64,000 nucleotides of DNA from CAZGKW01 sp964526295 (GTDB lineage: Bacteria; Planctomycetota; Phycisphaerae; FEN-1346): assembly GCA_964526295.1 (NCBI GenBank), contig CAZGKW010000008.1:77913-141912 (forward strand), written 5' to 3'. Shown one piece after another: positions 50,436-59,621 of this stretch (positions within the stretch are counted from its first letter, which is position 1; the number at the start of each line of letters is the position of its first letter). The translations under genes were made by a program, and so were the position numbers. Below the pieces are notes generated by a model, which saw nothing but the letters and a program-made list of their open reading frames with translations, did not search any database and was not told the DNA's origin.

Positions 50436-50753
50436 ATGTTGTCTGCCCAGGAGACGCTGGACCGCTGTCGAGAGGTCCTGCGGGAACACTACGGCCAACG
50501 CCTCGACCGGATCGTACTGTATGGCTCGGCGGCGCGGGGAGACGACACGCCCGAGAGCGACTTGGACCTGCTGGTCGTCCTGAACGGGCCGGTGGACCTG
50601 CTGGCAGAGCTTAGCGCCTTGGTCGATCTGCTCTACCCGATCCAGCTCGAAAGCGACCGATACATCTCGGCCAAGCCCGCCCCCGCGGACGAGTTCGAGG
50701 CGGGTAAGCTGCGCCTCTATCGGAACGCCCGTCGCGAGGGAGTGCCGATTTGA
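50436..50753 (+). CDS. Minimal nucleotidyltransferase (MNT) of an MNT/HEPN module
   Basis: The product is 105 residues. DRIVLYGSAARGDDTPESDL holds GS-x-ARG, and the catalytic D-x-D follows in SDLDLLVVLNG. MNT proteins of this kind are antitoxins or modifiers of HEPN RNases in two-gene toxin-antitoxin modules; some act by adding AMP to the toxin. GGAGGG lies upstream of the ATG. The stop overlaps the HEPN gene start (TTGA). Confidence 0.85.
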   Translation: MLSAQETLDRCREVLREHYGQRLDRIVLYGSAARGDDTPESDLDLLVVLNGPVDLLAELSALVDLLYPIQLESDRYISAKPAPADEFEAGKLRLYRNARREGVPI

Positions 50754-51166
50754 GCCCTCCGGATCACGAGGAGGAAGTGCTTGCGGAGTGGCAGCGGGCC
50801 CTTGCTTCTCTGGATGCGGCCCGGGTACTTCAGGAAACCGGTTACCCGGACTTCGCCGCATCACGGGCTTACTACGCGGCGTTCTATGCCGCAAGTGCGG
50901 TCCTGTTGGCTCGCGGCAGCGACGTCACGAAGCATACGGCTGTCTTGTCGGCAATCCACAGAGACTTCGTGCACAGGGGCGAGTTGGCCAGGGAACAGGG
51001 CCGCGCCCTTGATTGGCTCTTCGAGCTCCGCGGCATCGGCGACTACGGTCAGTCGCGCCACGTTTCCGAGGATGAAGCGGAAAAGGCGATTGAGCTCGCC
51101 AGAGGCTTCCTTCGCGCCTGCGCTGGTGTGCTTGGGATCGTCAACGGAGCGGATGGCACGCCCTGA
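50750..51166 (+). CDS. HEPN-domain protein, partner of MNT
   Basis: The product is 138 residues from a TTG overlapping the MNT stop. The helical HEPN core is evident: AEWQRALASLDAARVLQETG, SRAYYAAFYAASAVLLARG and DEAEKAIELARGFLRACAGV. In many HEPN proteins a His follows YYAxF and, with the Arg, forms the R-x4-6-H RNase site; here that position is Tyr. The toxin may be inactive or may use other residues. The pair resembles a toxin-antitoxin or abortive-infection module. Confidence 0.82.
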   Translation: MSPPDHEEEVLAEWQRALASLDAARVLQETGYPDFAASRAYYAAFYAASAVLLARGSDVTKHTAVLSAIHRDFVHRGELAREQGRALDWLFELRGIGDYGQSRHVSEDEAEKAIELARGFLRACAGVLGIVNGADGTP

Positions 51167-51177
51167 TCCGGTTGGCC

Positions 51178-52509
51178 TTACTGGCTGCCCGCGATCTGGA
51201 CGTCCGGGATGCGGATCGTCGGCATGACGGCGCCCGGTTCGCGGCGGGCGTCGCTGGAGACGGCGTCGAGCTGCGCAAGCAGGTCCAGGACGTTCGCCCC
51301 GAGCATCGCACTCTCGACCGGGTACTCCATCCGCCCGTCCTTGACGTAGAACCCGAAGTCGATGCTGGCCGAGATGTCGCCCGAGGCCGGGTCGGGCCGG
51401 ACCTCCCCCGCCTCCAGGTAGATCCCTTCGCCGACCTCGCGGACGATCTCGGCGGCGGTCCTCGGGCCCAGCTCGGGCAGCAGGTTCGTCGGGTGAATGC
51501 CGCCCGAATGGGTGCCGTGGCCGGTGCTCTCGGCGTCGGCCTTGCCCGCTGTGTAGGAGTTATGCAGCAGGCCGGCCAGGACGCCCCCGTCGATCACCGT
51601 CAGCCGCCGGCAGGGCGTCCCCTCGCCGTCGTGCGGCCCGGAGTGCATGCCGCGCGGCACGAGGGCGTCGTCGTGGATCGTCAGGTGCTCCGAGGCGATG
51701 CTCTCGCCGAGCTTGCCCACGAGGTAGCTGCGGCCCCGCTGGACGCTCTCGGCATTGGCGGCCCCGACGACCGCCCCCAGCAGGCCGTACGCGGCGAGCG
51801 GCCCGAGGACCAGCGTCATCCGCTTCGAGCCGATCCGCCTCGCCCCGAGGAACCGCCGCGCGCCGGCTACCGCGCTCTCGGCCACCCGCTCCAGGTCGCA
51901 GTCCGCCAGGTGCCGCCCGAAGTCGAAGTCGTAGAAGTAGCCCGTGTCGCCGTCGCGGCGGAGGGTCGCCTCGATGGAGGTCCGGATGCTCGTGCCGCGG
52001 TCCGTCAGCGCGATGCCGGTCGAGGAGGCCAGGGCCCCCTCGCTGACGACCAGGCCCACGCGTCCCGAGAGGAGGGCGTCGGCCTCCAGCGCCAGGCCCG
52101 CCTCGATGTTCGCCGCCGCCACCTTCACCACGTCCTCGACGCCCATGCCGGCGACGGCGTCGTCGAAGAGGCCCTCGACGCCCGGCGCGGGCTTCGGGTC
52201 GGGCAGCCGCCGGAAGTCCGGGTCGGGCGAGGCCTGCCGCGCCAGGGCCACCGCCCGCTCGACCGCCTCGTCGATGTCACGGCGGTCGCTGCCGCTGACG
52301 GAGGCGTAGCCCATGCCGCCGTGGATGAAGCACCGGATGCTGAGGGACTCGCCGCGTCCGGCGTCGGCCGCCTTGATGCCCGACTTCTCGATCGTGACGG
52401 TGATGTCGCGGGCCCATCCGGCCGTCACGTCGCACCACTCGGCCCCCAGGCCGACGGCCTTCTCCACACACTGCGTGCACGCGTTCAGGTACGTCTCGGC
52501 CGTCGCCAT
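51178..52509 (-). CDS. pmbA: TldE/PmbA-family metalloprotease subunit
   Basis: The product is 443 residues. GAEWCDVTAGWARDITVTIE is the PmbA-type N-terminus; the middle has RIGSKRMTLVLGPLAAYGLL and PRGMHSGPHDGEGTPCRRLT, and the C-terminus YPVESAMLGANVLDLLAQLD. Like other TldE subunits it lacks the HExxxH zinc motif, which is supplied by TldD. The TldD-TldE heterodimer degrades unfolded peptides and matures some peptide products. It follows tldD with a 63 bp gap. Confidence 0.93.
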   Translation of the reverse strand: MATAETYLNACTQCVEKAVGLGAEWCDVTAGWARDITVTIEKSGIKAADAGRGESLSIRCFIHGGMGYASVSGSDRRDIDEAVERAVALARQASPDPDFRRLPDPKPAPGVEGLFDDAVAGMGVEDVVKVAAANIEAGLALEADALLSGRVGLVVSEGALASSTGIALTDRGTSIRTSIEATLRRDGDTGYFYDFDFGRHLADCDLERVAESAVAGARRFLGARRIGSKRMTLVLGPLAAYGLLGAVVGAANAESVQRGRSYLVGKLGESIASEHLTIHDDALVPRGMHSGPHDGEGTPCRRLTVIDGGVLAGLLHNSYTAGKADAESTGHGTHSGGIHPTNLLPELGPRTAAEIVREVGEGIYLEAGEVRPDPASGDISASIDFGFYVKDGRMEYPVESAMLGANVLDLLAQLDAVSSDARREPGAVMPTIRIPDVQIAGSQ

Positions 52510-52572
52510 GTCGCCGTCCCTTCTCCACGGACAAATGGTGGTGACGCCGCAGCAGTCCTTCCGAACAACGCG

Positions 52573-54003
52573 TCAAACGACGCCTTGGCCGCCGACGACG
52601 ATGTCGCGGACGCGGACGTGCGGCCCGCCGCAGTCGGTCGGCGCCGCCTGGCCGTCCTTGCCGCAGACGCCCGGCATCTTCAGCTCGAAGTCGTCGCCGA
52701 CGGCGTCGATGTTCTTGAGGGTGTCGAGCGTGAGGCTCGAGATCGACACGTCCCGCAGCGGCTCCCCGACCCGCCCGTTCTCGATCATGTTGGCCTGACC
52801 CGCGTGGCAGATGAACTGGCCCTTCTGGACGTAGACGTACCCCCAGTGGCCGTCCCGGAGGTAGATGCCCCGCTCGACGCCCCGCATCATCTCCTCCAGG
52901 GGGACCGTCCCGCGGTCCATGAAGGTGTTCGACATCCGGACGATGGGCCGGCAGTCGTAGCTCTCGGCCCGGGCGCTGCCGGTCGGCTCGGCCCCGAACT
53001 TGGCGGCCGTCTCCAGGCTGTGCAGGAACGCCACGAGCCGCCCGTTCTCGATGATGGGCCGGCGGCGGGCCGGCGTTCCCTCGGAATCGTAAGCGAACGA
53101 GCCGAACTCGCCCGGCAGCGTCGAGTCGTCGTGGATCGAGACGCCCGGCGCGGCGATCTCGTCGCCCAGTCGGTCCTCCAGGATGCTCTCGCCTGCCCAG
53201 ACGGCGTCGGCCTCGGCGTTATGGCCCAGGGCCTCGTGCACCAGCAGGCCCGTAATCGACGGGTGGAAGATCACGGTGAACCGCCCGGCGGGGGCCGGCC
53301 GGGCACGCAAGAGGCCGAGGGCCTTCCGGGCGGCCCGGACGCTCAGCTCCTCCGGCTCGGTGTGCTTCAGGAGCTCGGCCCCCCCGACGTGGGCCCGCAG
53401 CTCCATGCCCCGCTGGAGGACCTGCCCGTCCGAGGCGACCATCAGCGCGATGCACCGGGCCCGGCTGCCCGAGAACCGGACGCACGTCCCGGCCGTGTTC
53501 ACGAGCAGCTCTTCCCGCTGCCCGTCGCCGTAGCTGACGATGGAGTTGACGATCTCGGTGCCGCCGGCGTCGCGGCCCGCCCGCTCGTATTCCAGCAGCC
53601 GGGCGATCTTGTCTTTGACGGGCATTGCCGTCGGCGGGATCTCCGGCTCGAACCGGTCCTCCGCCTCGACGGGCTCGACCTGGGCCATCTTCGCCGGGTC
53701 CGCGACGAACGCCTCGGAGGCCCGCGCGAGGTTCAGGGCGTCCTCCAGGCACTCCTCGGCCCGCCGGGCCTGGAGGCTGTCGGCCGAGGCGAACCCCCAG
53801 CACCGCCCGACGAGCACCCGGACGCCGATCCCCCGGTCCAGGGCCGAGGCCAGCTTGTCGGCCCGGCCGTCCTGGACCATGACGCTGTCGGCCTGGCGAT
53901 GGACGATCCGGACGTCGGCGAAGTCGGCCCCCCGCCTGGCGGCCGTCTCGCACAGCTTCCGGGCGAGGTCTTCGGTCGATTGGTCCAACGGGCTGCCTTT
54001 CAT
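52573..54003 (-). CDS. tldD: TldD metalloprotease subunit
   Basis: The product is 476 residues. VHEALGHNAEADAVW (near 254) contains the HExxxH zinc motif, and the C-terminal Cys of MPGVCGKDGQAAP is the usual additional ligand. FIHDDSTLPGEFG-type and YDSEGTPARRRPIIENGRLV segments are conserved in the family. It is the catalytic half of TldD-TldE, encoded directly upstream of pmbA. No microcin-like precursor peptide gene is visible nearby. Confidence 0.94.
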   Translation of the reverse strand: MKGSPLDQSTEDLARKLCETAARRGADFADVRIVHRQADSVMVQDGRADKLASALDRGIGVRVLVGRCWGFASADSLQARRAEECLEDALNLARASEAFVADPAKMAQVEPVEAEDRFEPEIPPTAMPVKDKIARLLEYERAGRDAGGTEIVNSIVSYGDGQREELLVNTAGTCVRFSGSRARCIALMVASDGQVLQRGMELRAHVGGAELLKHTEPEELSVRAARKALGLLRARPAPAGRFTVIFHPSITGLLVHEALGHNAEADAVWAGESILEDRLGDEIAAPGVSIHDDSTLPGEFGSFAYDSEGTPARRRPIIENGRLVAFLHSLETAAKFGAEPTGSARAESYDCRPIVRMSNTFMDRGTVPLEEMMRGVERGIYLRDGHWGYVYVQKGQFICHAGQANMIENGRVGEPLRDVSISSLTLDTLKNIDAVGDDFELKMPGVCGKDGQAAPTDCGGPHVRVRDIVVGGQGVV

Positions 54004-54096
54004 GCAGAGATGCGTCTCGGCCCGGCCGCGCCCCGGCCGCCGCCGCCGCCTCGACCGTCCTGTCCGGCGTCGGGGACAGGGGTGACAGGGACCGGC

Positions 54097-55386
54097 TCAG
54101 CCGCCGGCCGGCGGGGCGCCCGGCTCGTACAGCAGCCTCAGGTCCGTCTCGTCCAGCCCCTTCGGGACCACGTAGATCAGCCACCGGAGGTCCGCCTGCT
54201 CCGGCTCCGTGAACGTAAACGTCGCCCCCTCGAGAAGATACTTGCCGTACGTCCTGCGGCCGGAGCTGAAGTGGAACCGCGGCTCGCCGTGGACCTCGAC
54301 CTCGGGGAGCGTCCCGCGGCGGACCCCCGGCATGGCCACCGGTCCCTCCTCCTCCCGCTTGGCCTGCCCGGAGACCATCGGCCGCTCGTACCGTTTCTCG
54401 TCCCGGTCGATCAGCTTCAGGTCCGTGCTCCGCAGCACCAGGGGGAAGGCCCGGTGGTCCTCGGTCGGCGTAAACGAGAGGTTCACCGCGAGGAGCTGCT
54501 CGTCGGCGGCCAGGCGGACCTCGGGGAACTCCGCCAGCTCGTAGCCCGGAATGACCCGCCGGACGTCGATCCGCAGTCCGCCGACCTCGGCCGGTTCGGT
54601 CCGGCGGCCCAGGCCGATGCCGGGCCGCCGGGCCTCGCGATCCGCCATGCTCAGGACCGGTCCCTTGGCCCCGTATCCGGCGGCCCGGATATAGTCCCAT
54701 CGGCGGTACCAGTGGACGTAGAGGAAGTCGTCCTGGTTGACGACGCCCTCGCCGGGGAGCCGGGGCCGCTCCCTGTCCTCGGCCGCGGTTTCGGCCGCTT
54801 CGATCATCTCCTGAGGCGGATAGGCGTCGCCGTAGCGGTCGAAGGGCCCCGTGTCGCCCGCCCCCAGCGGCCCCGACAGGACGTACCCGTAAAGGCCCAG
54901 CACGCCCCGGTCCCACGCCAGCCACAGCCGCCCGCCCCGCTGGACGCTGTTGTCGGTCCGCTCGTACCGGAACGGCGAGTAGCCCAGGATGGCCGGCGGC
55001 AAGGGGAGCATCTGAAGCAGCACCGCGCAAACCCCGACCGAGACGTAGCCCGTCGCGAGGCCCAGCACCGCCCCCCCGATCTGGCTGGCCAGGGGCGGGA
55101 AAGGCGTCTCGTTCCGGAAGAACCGGTCGCCCAGCGTCCGGAGCCCCAGGAACGCGACGGCGAACAGGGCCCACAGGACGACGGCGTCGCCTGCGAAATA
55201 CCACCTGCTGTCGGGATCCGAGGGAAACAGCAGGCCCGTCACGGGGCCCACCAAGCCGAACGCGACGGCCCCGGCCACCAGACACGCCACCAGGGCCACC
55301 GTCGACCGCAACAGGCCCAGGGCCCCGCTGACGGCGGCCACCGCCAGCATCGCCGCCAGGGCCAGCACGTTCAGCAGGATTTCCAT
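54097..55386 (-). CDS. CvpA-like membrane protein with soluble C-terminal domain
   Basis: The product is 429 residues. Four hydrophobic helices fill residues 1-125 (EILLNVLALAAMLAVAAVSG and LASQIGGAVLGLATGYVSVG), like CvpA-family proteins. A soluble region of about 300 residues follows, with beta-rich segments (LLAVNLSFTPTEDHRAFPLV, YLLEGATFTFTEPEQADLRW). The C-terminal part is not a known domain to me. Genes upstream encode the GspE-like protein and PilT, and downstream tldD; the spacings (70-93 bp) allow one operon. Confidence 0.78.
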   Translation of the reverse strand: MEILLNVLALAAMLAVAAVSGALGLLRSTVALVACLVAGAVAFGLVGPVTGLLFPSDPDSRWYFAGDAVVLWALFAVAFLGLRTLGDRFFRNETPFPPLASQIGGAVLGLATGYVSVGVCAVLLQMLPLPPAILGYSPFRYERTDNSVQRGGRLWLAWDRGVLGLYGYVLSGPLGAGDTGPFDRYGDAYPPQEMIEAAETAAEDRERPRLPGEGVVNQDDFLYVHWYRRWDYIRAAGYGAKGPVLSMADREARRPGIGLGRRTEPAEVGGLRIDVRRVIPGYELAEFPEVRLAADEQLLAVNLSFTPTEDHRAFPLVLRSTDLKLIDRDEKRYERPMVSGQAKREEEGPVAMPGVRRGTLPEVEVHGEPRFHFSSGRRTYGKYLLEGATFTFTEPEQADLRWLIYVVPKGLDETDLRLLYEPGAPPAGG

Positions 55387-55456
55387 GGATTCGCCTCAGA
55401 AACCGTTTGAACGGGACGCGCCGCGCAAGCCCGGCAGCGAAACGCCCCCTCCGCGA

Positions 55457-57241
55457 TCACTTGACCTGCTTGATGGCTCTCAGGACCTCCTCCACGCTGG
55501 TCGTCCCGTCGATGACCAGCCGCAGGCCTTCCTCCTGGAGGTTCCGCATGCCGAGCTTCCGGGCGTGGGCCCGGATGTCCGCCACCCGGGCCCCCTGCTC
55601 GATCAGGCCCCTTGCTCCCTCGTCGATCGGCATCAGCTCGAACAGGCCCATCCGCCCGGCGTACCGGACGTTGCGGCACCGAGGACAGACCACCGGCTTG
55701 CCCTGGTCCATCTCGATCCGCGTCCGGGCCCGATACAGGACGTCGACGCGTTCGCTCGTCAGGTTCGCTTTCCGCAGGAACTCGGGGTTCGGCCGGTAGG
55801 CCTCCTTGCACTCCGGGCAGAGTTTCCGGACGAGCCGCTGATTGGCCACCAGGTGGAGGGTCCCGGCGAGCGGCTCGGCCGACCCGATGAGGCGGGCCGC
55901 CAAGCCGAGGGCCTGCCCTGCGTCGGCGGCCCGGAGGCCGACCAGGACCCGGTCCTGGCGGGCCGTCTCGGCCAGGAGGCGGGCGACCTCCGGCGAGGAC
56001 AGCGAATCGACACCCACGACGTCCGGCTGCATCCGGAGGTGGCGCCGCACCTGCTCGGCCGCCGCCGCCCCGTCCTCCTGCTTCAGCGGGACATGCTGGA
56101 CGTTCTCGACCTCCAGCTCGACGTGCGGCTCGAAGGCCACGCACGTGTTCATCAGGCGGTCGTAGGCCCGGAGGCAGGCGTGGAGCGTCGTCGTCAGGCC
56201 CGAGTCCCTCGGTCCCGAGAAGATGACCATGCCGGGCTTGCGGGCCAGGGCCTCGCGGAGGGTCTCGAGCTGGGCCTCGGTCAGGTTGAGGTCGGCCAGG
56301 CGCATCTCGGCCGAGGCCATGTCGATGATTCGGACAGCGACCTGCTCGCCGCGGACCGACCCGCTCGACTTGACGCGAAGCTCGTAGTTCTGCCCGGCGA
56401 CGACGGCCCGGAGCCGGCCTTCCTGCGGCTTGCGGGTCTCGCCGGGGTCCAGGCCGGCCAGCCGCTTCACGACGGCCGTGATCCGCTCCGCTCCCGGCGA
56501 GGCCAGGTCCTTCGGGCCGGTCACCTGGCCGTGCACGCGGATGCGGGCCTGGGCCTTGTTGCCCTTGGCCAGGATCCCCAGCAGCGTGCCGTCGCGCGCC
56601 AGGGCATCGAGGAGCATCTCGTCGAGCTGGCTGGCGGCGTCGGCGTCGGCCGGGGTCTCCACGGGGACCTGGATCGGAAGGTCGTCGAGTCCCATGTAGA
56701 TGATGTCGCGTCCCACGCCGCTGACCGGGCCAGCCTCTTCCGGCCCGACCCCCTTCAGGCGGCTGCTCATCCGCGCCAGGTGGGCCTTCGACAGGACAGT
56801 CAGGTTCGGCGTGACTCGGCTGTTGCGATGGACGGCATAGGCGGCCGCCGCTCCCCCGAAGACGACGACCCCGAGCGGCAGGCCGATGTAGAACAGCGGG
56901 ACGAGCAGGACCGCCGCCAGGCCCGCCAGACCCGCCCCGAGGACGATCCCGGCCCAGAGCGGCTCGTTCGTCCCCACGAACCGCACGTCCGCCATGGCCC
57001 AGTTGACCACGTAGAAGACGGCCGCGGCGAAAACCAGGAGCAGGACGAGCTGGGGGACCCCGAGGGCCGGCGGGGCCGCCCCGGCCGGTTCGGGCGGCTC
57101 CAGGCCCGGCGCCGGGGCGATCGCCGCCGCTGCGCCGGTCGCCGCCACCGCCACGACCGCCAGGGCCGACGCCCAGCGAGCCGCTGCTCGCCGGGCCGGC
57201 GGTGCCGACTCGCGGGTGCCTCGCCGCTCGTTCGGGTTCAT
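55457..57241 (-). CDS. Membrane-anchored GspE/PulE-like protein with degenerate P-loop
   Basis: The product is 594 residues. An N-terminal region with about four membrane helices (25-45, 62-80, 93-115, 118-135) replaces the usual soluble N1 domain. The ATPase-like domain starts near 150. Its Walker A site reads FSGPRDSGLTTTLHA (near 343), with Leu in place of the invariant Lys, and the Walker B region reads PDVVGVDSLSSPEVARLL rather than the usual GEIRD. The C-terminal zinc motif of GspE/PilB is kept (LCPECKEAYRPN, VVCPRCRNVRYAGRMG). It may be a non-hydrolysing scaffold for a pilus or secretion system. The start overlaps the pilT stop (ATGA). Confidence 0.88.
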   Translation of the reverse strand: MNPNERRGTRESAPPARRAAARWASALAVVAVAATGAAAAIAPAPGLEPPEPAGAAPPALGVPQLVLLLVFAAAVFYVVNWAMADVRFVGTNEPLWAGIVLGAGLAGLAAVLLVPLFYIGLPLGVVVFGGAAAAYAVHRNSRVTPNLTVLSKAHLARMSSRLKGVGPEEAGPVSGVGRDIIYMGLDDLPIQVPVETPADADAASQLDEMLLDALARDGTLLGILAKGNKAQARIRVHGQVTGPKDLASPGAERITAVVKRLAGLDPGETRKPQEGRLRAVVAGQNYELRVKSSGSVRGEQVAVRIIDMASAEMRLADLNLTEAQLETLREALARKPGMVIFSGPRDSGLTTTLHACLRAYDRLMNTCVAFEPHVELEVENVQHVPLKQEDGAAAAEQVRRHLRMQPDVVGVDSLSSPEVARLLAETARQDRVLVGLRAADAGQALGLAARLIGSAEPLAGTLHLVANQRLVRKLCPECKEAYRPNPEFLRKANLTSERVDVLYRARTRIEMDQGKPVVCPRCRNVRYAGRMGLFELMPIDEGARGLIEQGARVADIRAHARKLGMRNLQEEGLRLVIDGTTSVEEVLRAIKQVK

Positions 57242-58347
57242 CGAAGCGTCCCTTGCCTGACGTCGATGCCGCGGATCGCCATCTTGAGCAGCTCCGGGTT
57301 CGGCGCCGCCTCGTAGGCGACCTTCGGCTCGACCCATTCGTCGCGAACGAGCCTCGCCAGGTCCTGGGTGAAGTCGCGCATGCCGGCGTCCGCGCCGGCC
57401 CGGACCAGCTCGCCCAGGCGTTTCAGGTCGCCGTCGCGGAGGGCCTGGCGGACCCCCGCCGAGGTGAGCATGATCTCGACGGCCGGCATCCGGGGGGCCT
57501 CCGGCCGGCAGCCCGGCACCAGCATCTGGCACAGCACCGCCACGAGGTTTGACGCCAGCGTCTGGCGGACCACGTGCTGCTCGGGCGACGGGAACAGGTC
57601 CAGCAGCCGCCCCACCGCCCCCGGGGCGCTCGAGGAATGCAGCGTCGTGAAGACCAGATGGCCCGTCTCGGCGGCACGCAGGACGCTCTCGCACGTCGCC
57701 CGGTCCCGCATCTCCCCTACCAGGACGACGTCGGGGTCCTCCCGGGGGAGGGCCTTCAGGGCCTCGTCGAAATCGGGCACGTCCGTGCCGATCTCCCGCT
57801 GGTTGATGAACGCCTGCCGGTCCTCGAACAGGAACTCGATGGGGTCCTCGATGGTGACGATGTGGCACCGGCGGCGCTCGTTGATGACGCCCAGGCACGA
57901 GGCGATGGTCGTCGACTTGCCGCACCCCGTGGCACCCGAGACGATGACCAGCCCCTGCCGGACGCCGCAGATGCGGCGGAGGCTGGCGGCGGGAAGGTGG
58001 AGATCCTCGAACGTGGGGATGCAGTGGACGACGCGGCGGGCGGCCAGACTGGCCGTCCCTCGCTGCCGGAACACGTTGACCCGGAATCGGTCGCCGCCCG
58101 CGGCGTTGTACGAGAAGTCGACGCTGCCTGTTTCGTCGAACTGCTGCCAGGTCCGCTCGTCCATCGCCTCGCGGGCCAGGTCGAGGATGGCGCCGGCATC
58201 GAGGGCGGGGAACTCGGTGAAGCGGACCTCGCCGCCCACGCGCAGGACGGGCGGCCGGCCCGCCTTCAGGTGGAGGTCCGAGGCGCCCCGCTCCAGGGCC
58301 AGCCCGCACAGGTCCGCCAGGCGCCACGTCTTGTGCTGGTCCGTCAC
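57238..58347 (-). CDS. pilT: PilT-like twitching motility ATPase
   Basis: The product is 369 residues from a GTG with GGGAG upstream. DLCGLALERGASDLHLKAGR is the PAS-like N-terminus of PilT, IVSGATGCGKSTTIASCL is an intact Walker A (near 136), and LPREDPDVVLVGEMRDRATC is Walker B. ETGHLVFTTLHSSSAPGAVG is the His-box region. PilT depolymerises type IV pili for retraction. It overlaps the GspE-like gene, an arrangement that suggests the two act together. Other pilus genes are not in the window. Confidence 0.92.
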   Translation of the reverse strand: MTDQHKTWRLADLCGLALERGASDLHLKAGRPPVLRVGGEVRFTEFPALDAGAILDLAREAMDERTWQQFDETGSVDFSYNAAGGDRFRVNVFRQRGTASLAARRVVHCIPTFEDLHLPAASLRRICGVRQGLVIVSGATGCGKSTTIASCLGVINERRRCHIVTIEDPIEFLFEDRQAFINQREIGTDVPDFDEALKALPREDPDVVLVGEMRDRATCESVLRAAETGHLVFTTLHSSSAPGAVGRLLDLFPSPEQHVVRQTLASNLVAVLCQMLVPGCRPEAPRMPAVEIMLTSAGVRQALRDGDLKRLGELVRAGADAGMRDFTQDLARLVRDEWVEPKVAYEAAPNPELLKMAIRGIDVRQGTLR

Positions 58348-58394
58348 GGCCGGCTCCCGGTGTCCCCGTTCGTTAACTCGTTCGCCGTGAACAC

Positions 58395-58461
58395 CTTGCG
58401 CGCCTCCACAGCTTGCGCGCCTCCACAGGAGGACGCGCGGTGCCCAGTCCTGGGCACCGCG
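58395..58461. repeat. Tandem 17-bp duplication and 12-bp palindrome in the hisF-pilT gap
   Basis: The 17 bases CTTGCGCGCCTCCACAG at 58395-58411 are repeated exactly at 58412-58428. Directly after, 58436-58447 and 58450-58461 are exact 12-base complements around a 2-base loop. The rest of the 177 bp gap (to 58524) is GC-rich with further ACCGCG repeats and no gene. Confidence 0.65.
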
Positions 58462-58524
58462 GTGCCCGAGCCGGCCCACCGCGCCCGAGGCGGCCCACCG
58501 CGCGGTCGCTGCTCTTCCACGGCG

Positions 58525-59298
<774 letters not shown>

Positions 59299-59351
59299 GG
59301 CGGCTCCTCGCGCGGCCCACGGGCGACGCGCCGGCTACAGGTCAAGGCCGG

Positions 59352-59381
59352 ATTATAGCGGGCCCGCGGCAAGCGTTGCAA
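59352..59381 (-). promoter_or_regulatory. Candidate promoter for hisF
   Basis: On the minus strand TTGCAA (59376-59381) and a perfect TATAAT (59352-59357) are 18 bp apart, 54 bp before the hisF start. Confidence 0.6.
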
Positions 59382-59520
59382 GGCAAAGCCGCGCCGACCC
59401 GACCCGCGAACCGCCTTTTCCCTTGCGGCGGCGGCTCGCGGGGCGAAAGAATGGGCGTCGGTGCCGGCGTCCGGTGGCACTTGCCGCCTCGCACGTCTGC
59501 TCGATGAGAGTTTCGGATGG

Positions 59521-59621
59521 AAAAAACGGGACAAAAAACGGGACAGTCACCTTTTTCGTCAGGCGCCTCGGCCGCGCCCCCCTTTGAAGCGAGGCGGCAG
59601 CCGAAAAAGGTGACTGTCCCG
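59521..59621. repeat. Palindromic repeat with tandem 12-mers at the 5' end of the 59.6 kb gene
   Basis: Twelve bases (AAAAAACGGGAC) occur twice in tandem at 59521-59544. Twenty bases at 59539-59558 are the exact reverse complement of 59602-59621, with a 43-base loop containing a further 6-bp stem. The right arm runs into the coding sequence at 59610. Confidence 0.75.

Noticed and set aside
51172..55410. A 1412-codon open frame on the plus strand.
   Set aside because: It lies opposite pmbA, tldD and the CvpA-like gene, all with clear motifs. Long open antisense frames are expected at this GC content.
55457..58327. A single 956-residue leftward protein.
   Set aside because: Its first 360 residues are out of frame with pilT and are Arg/Gly/Pro-rich. 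The real gene begins at the ATG at 57241.
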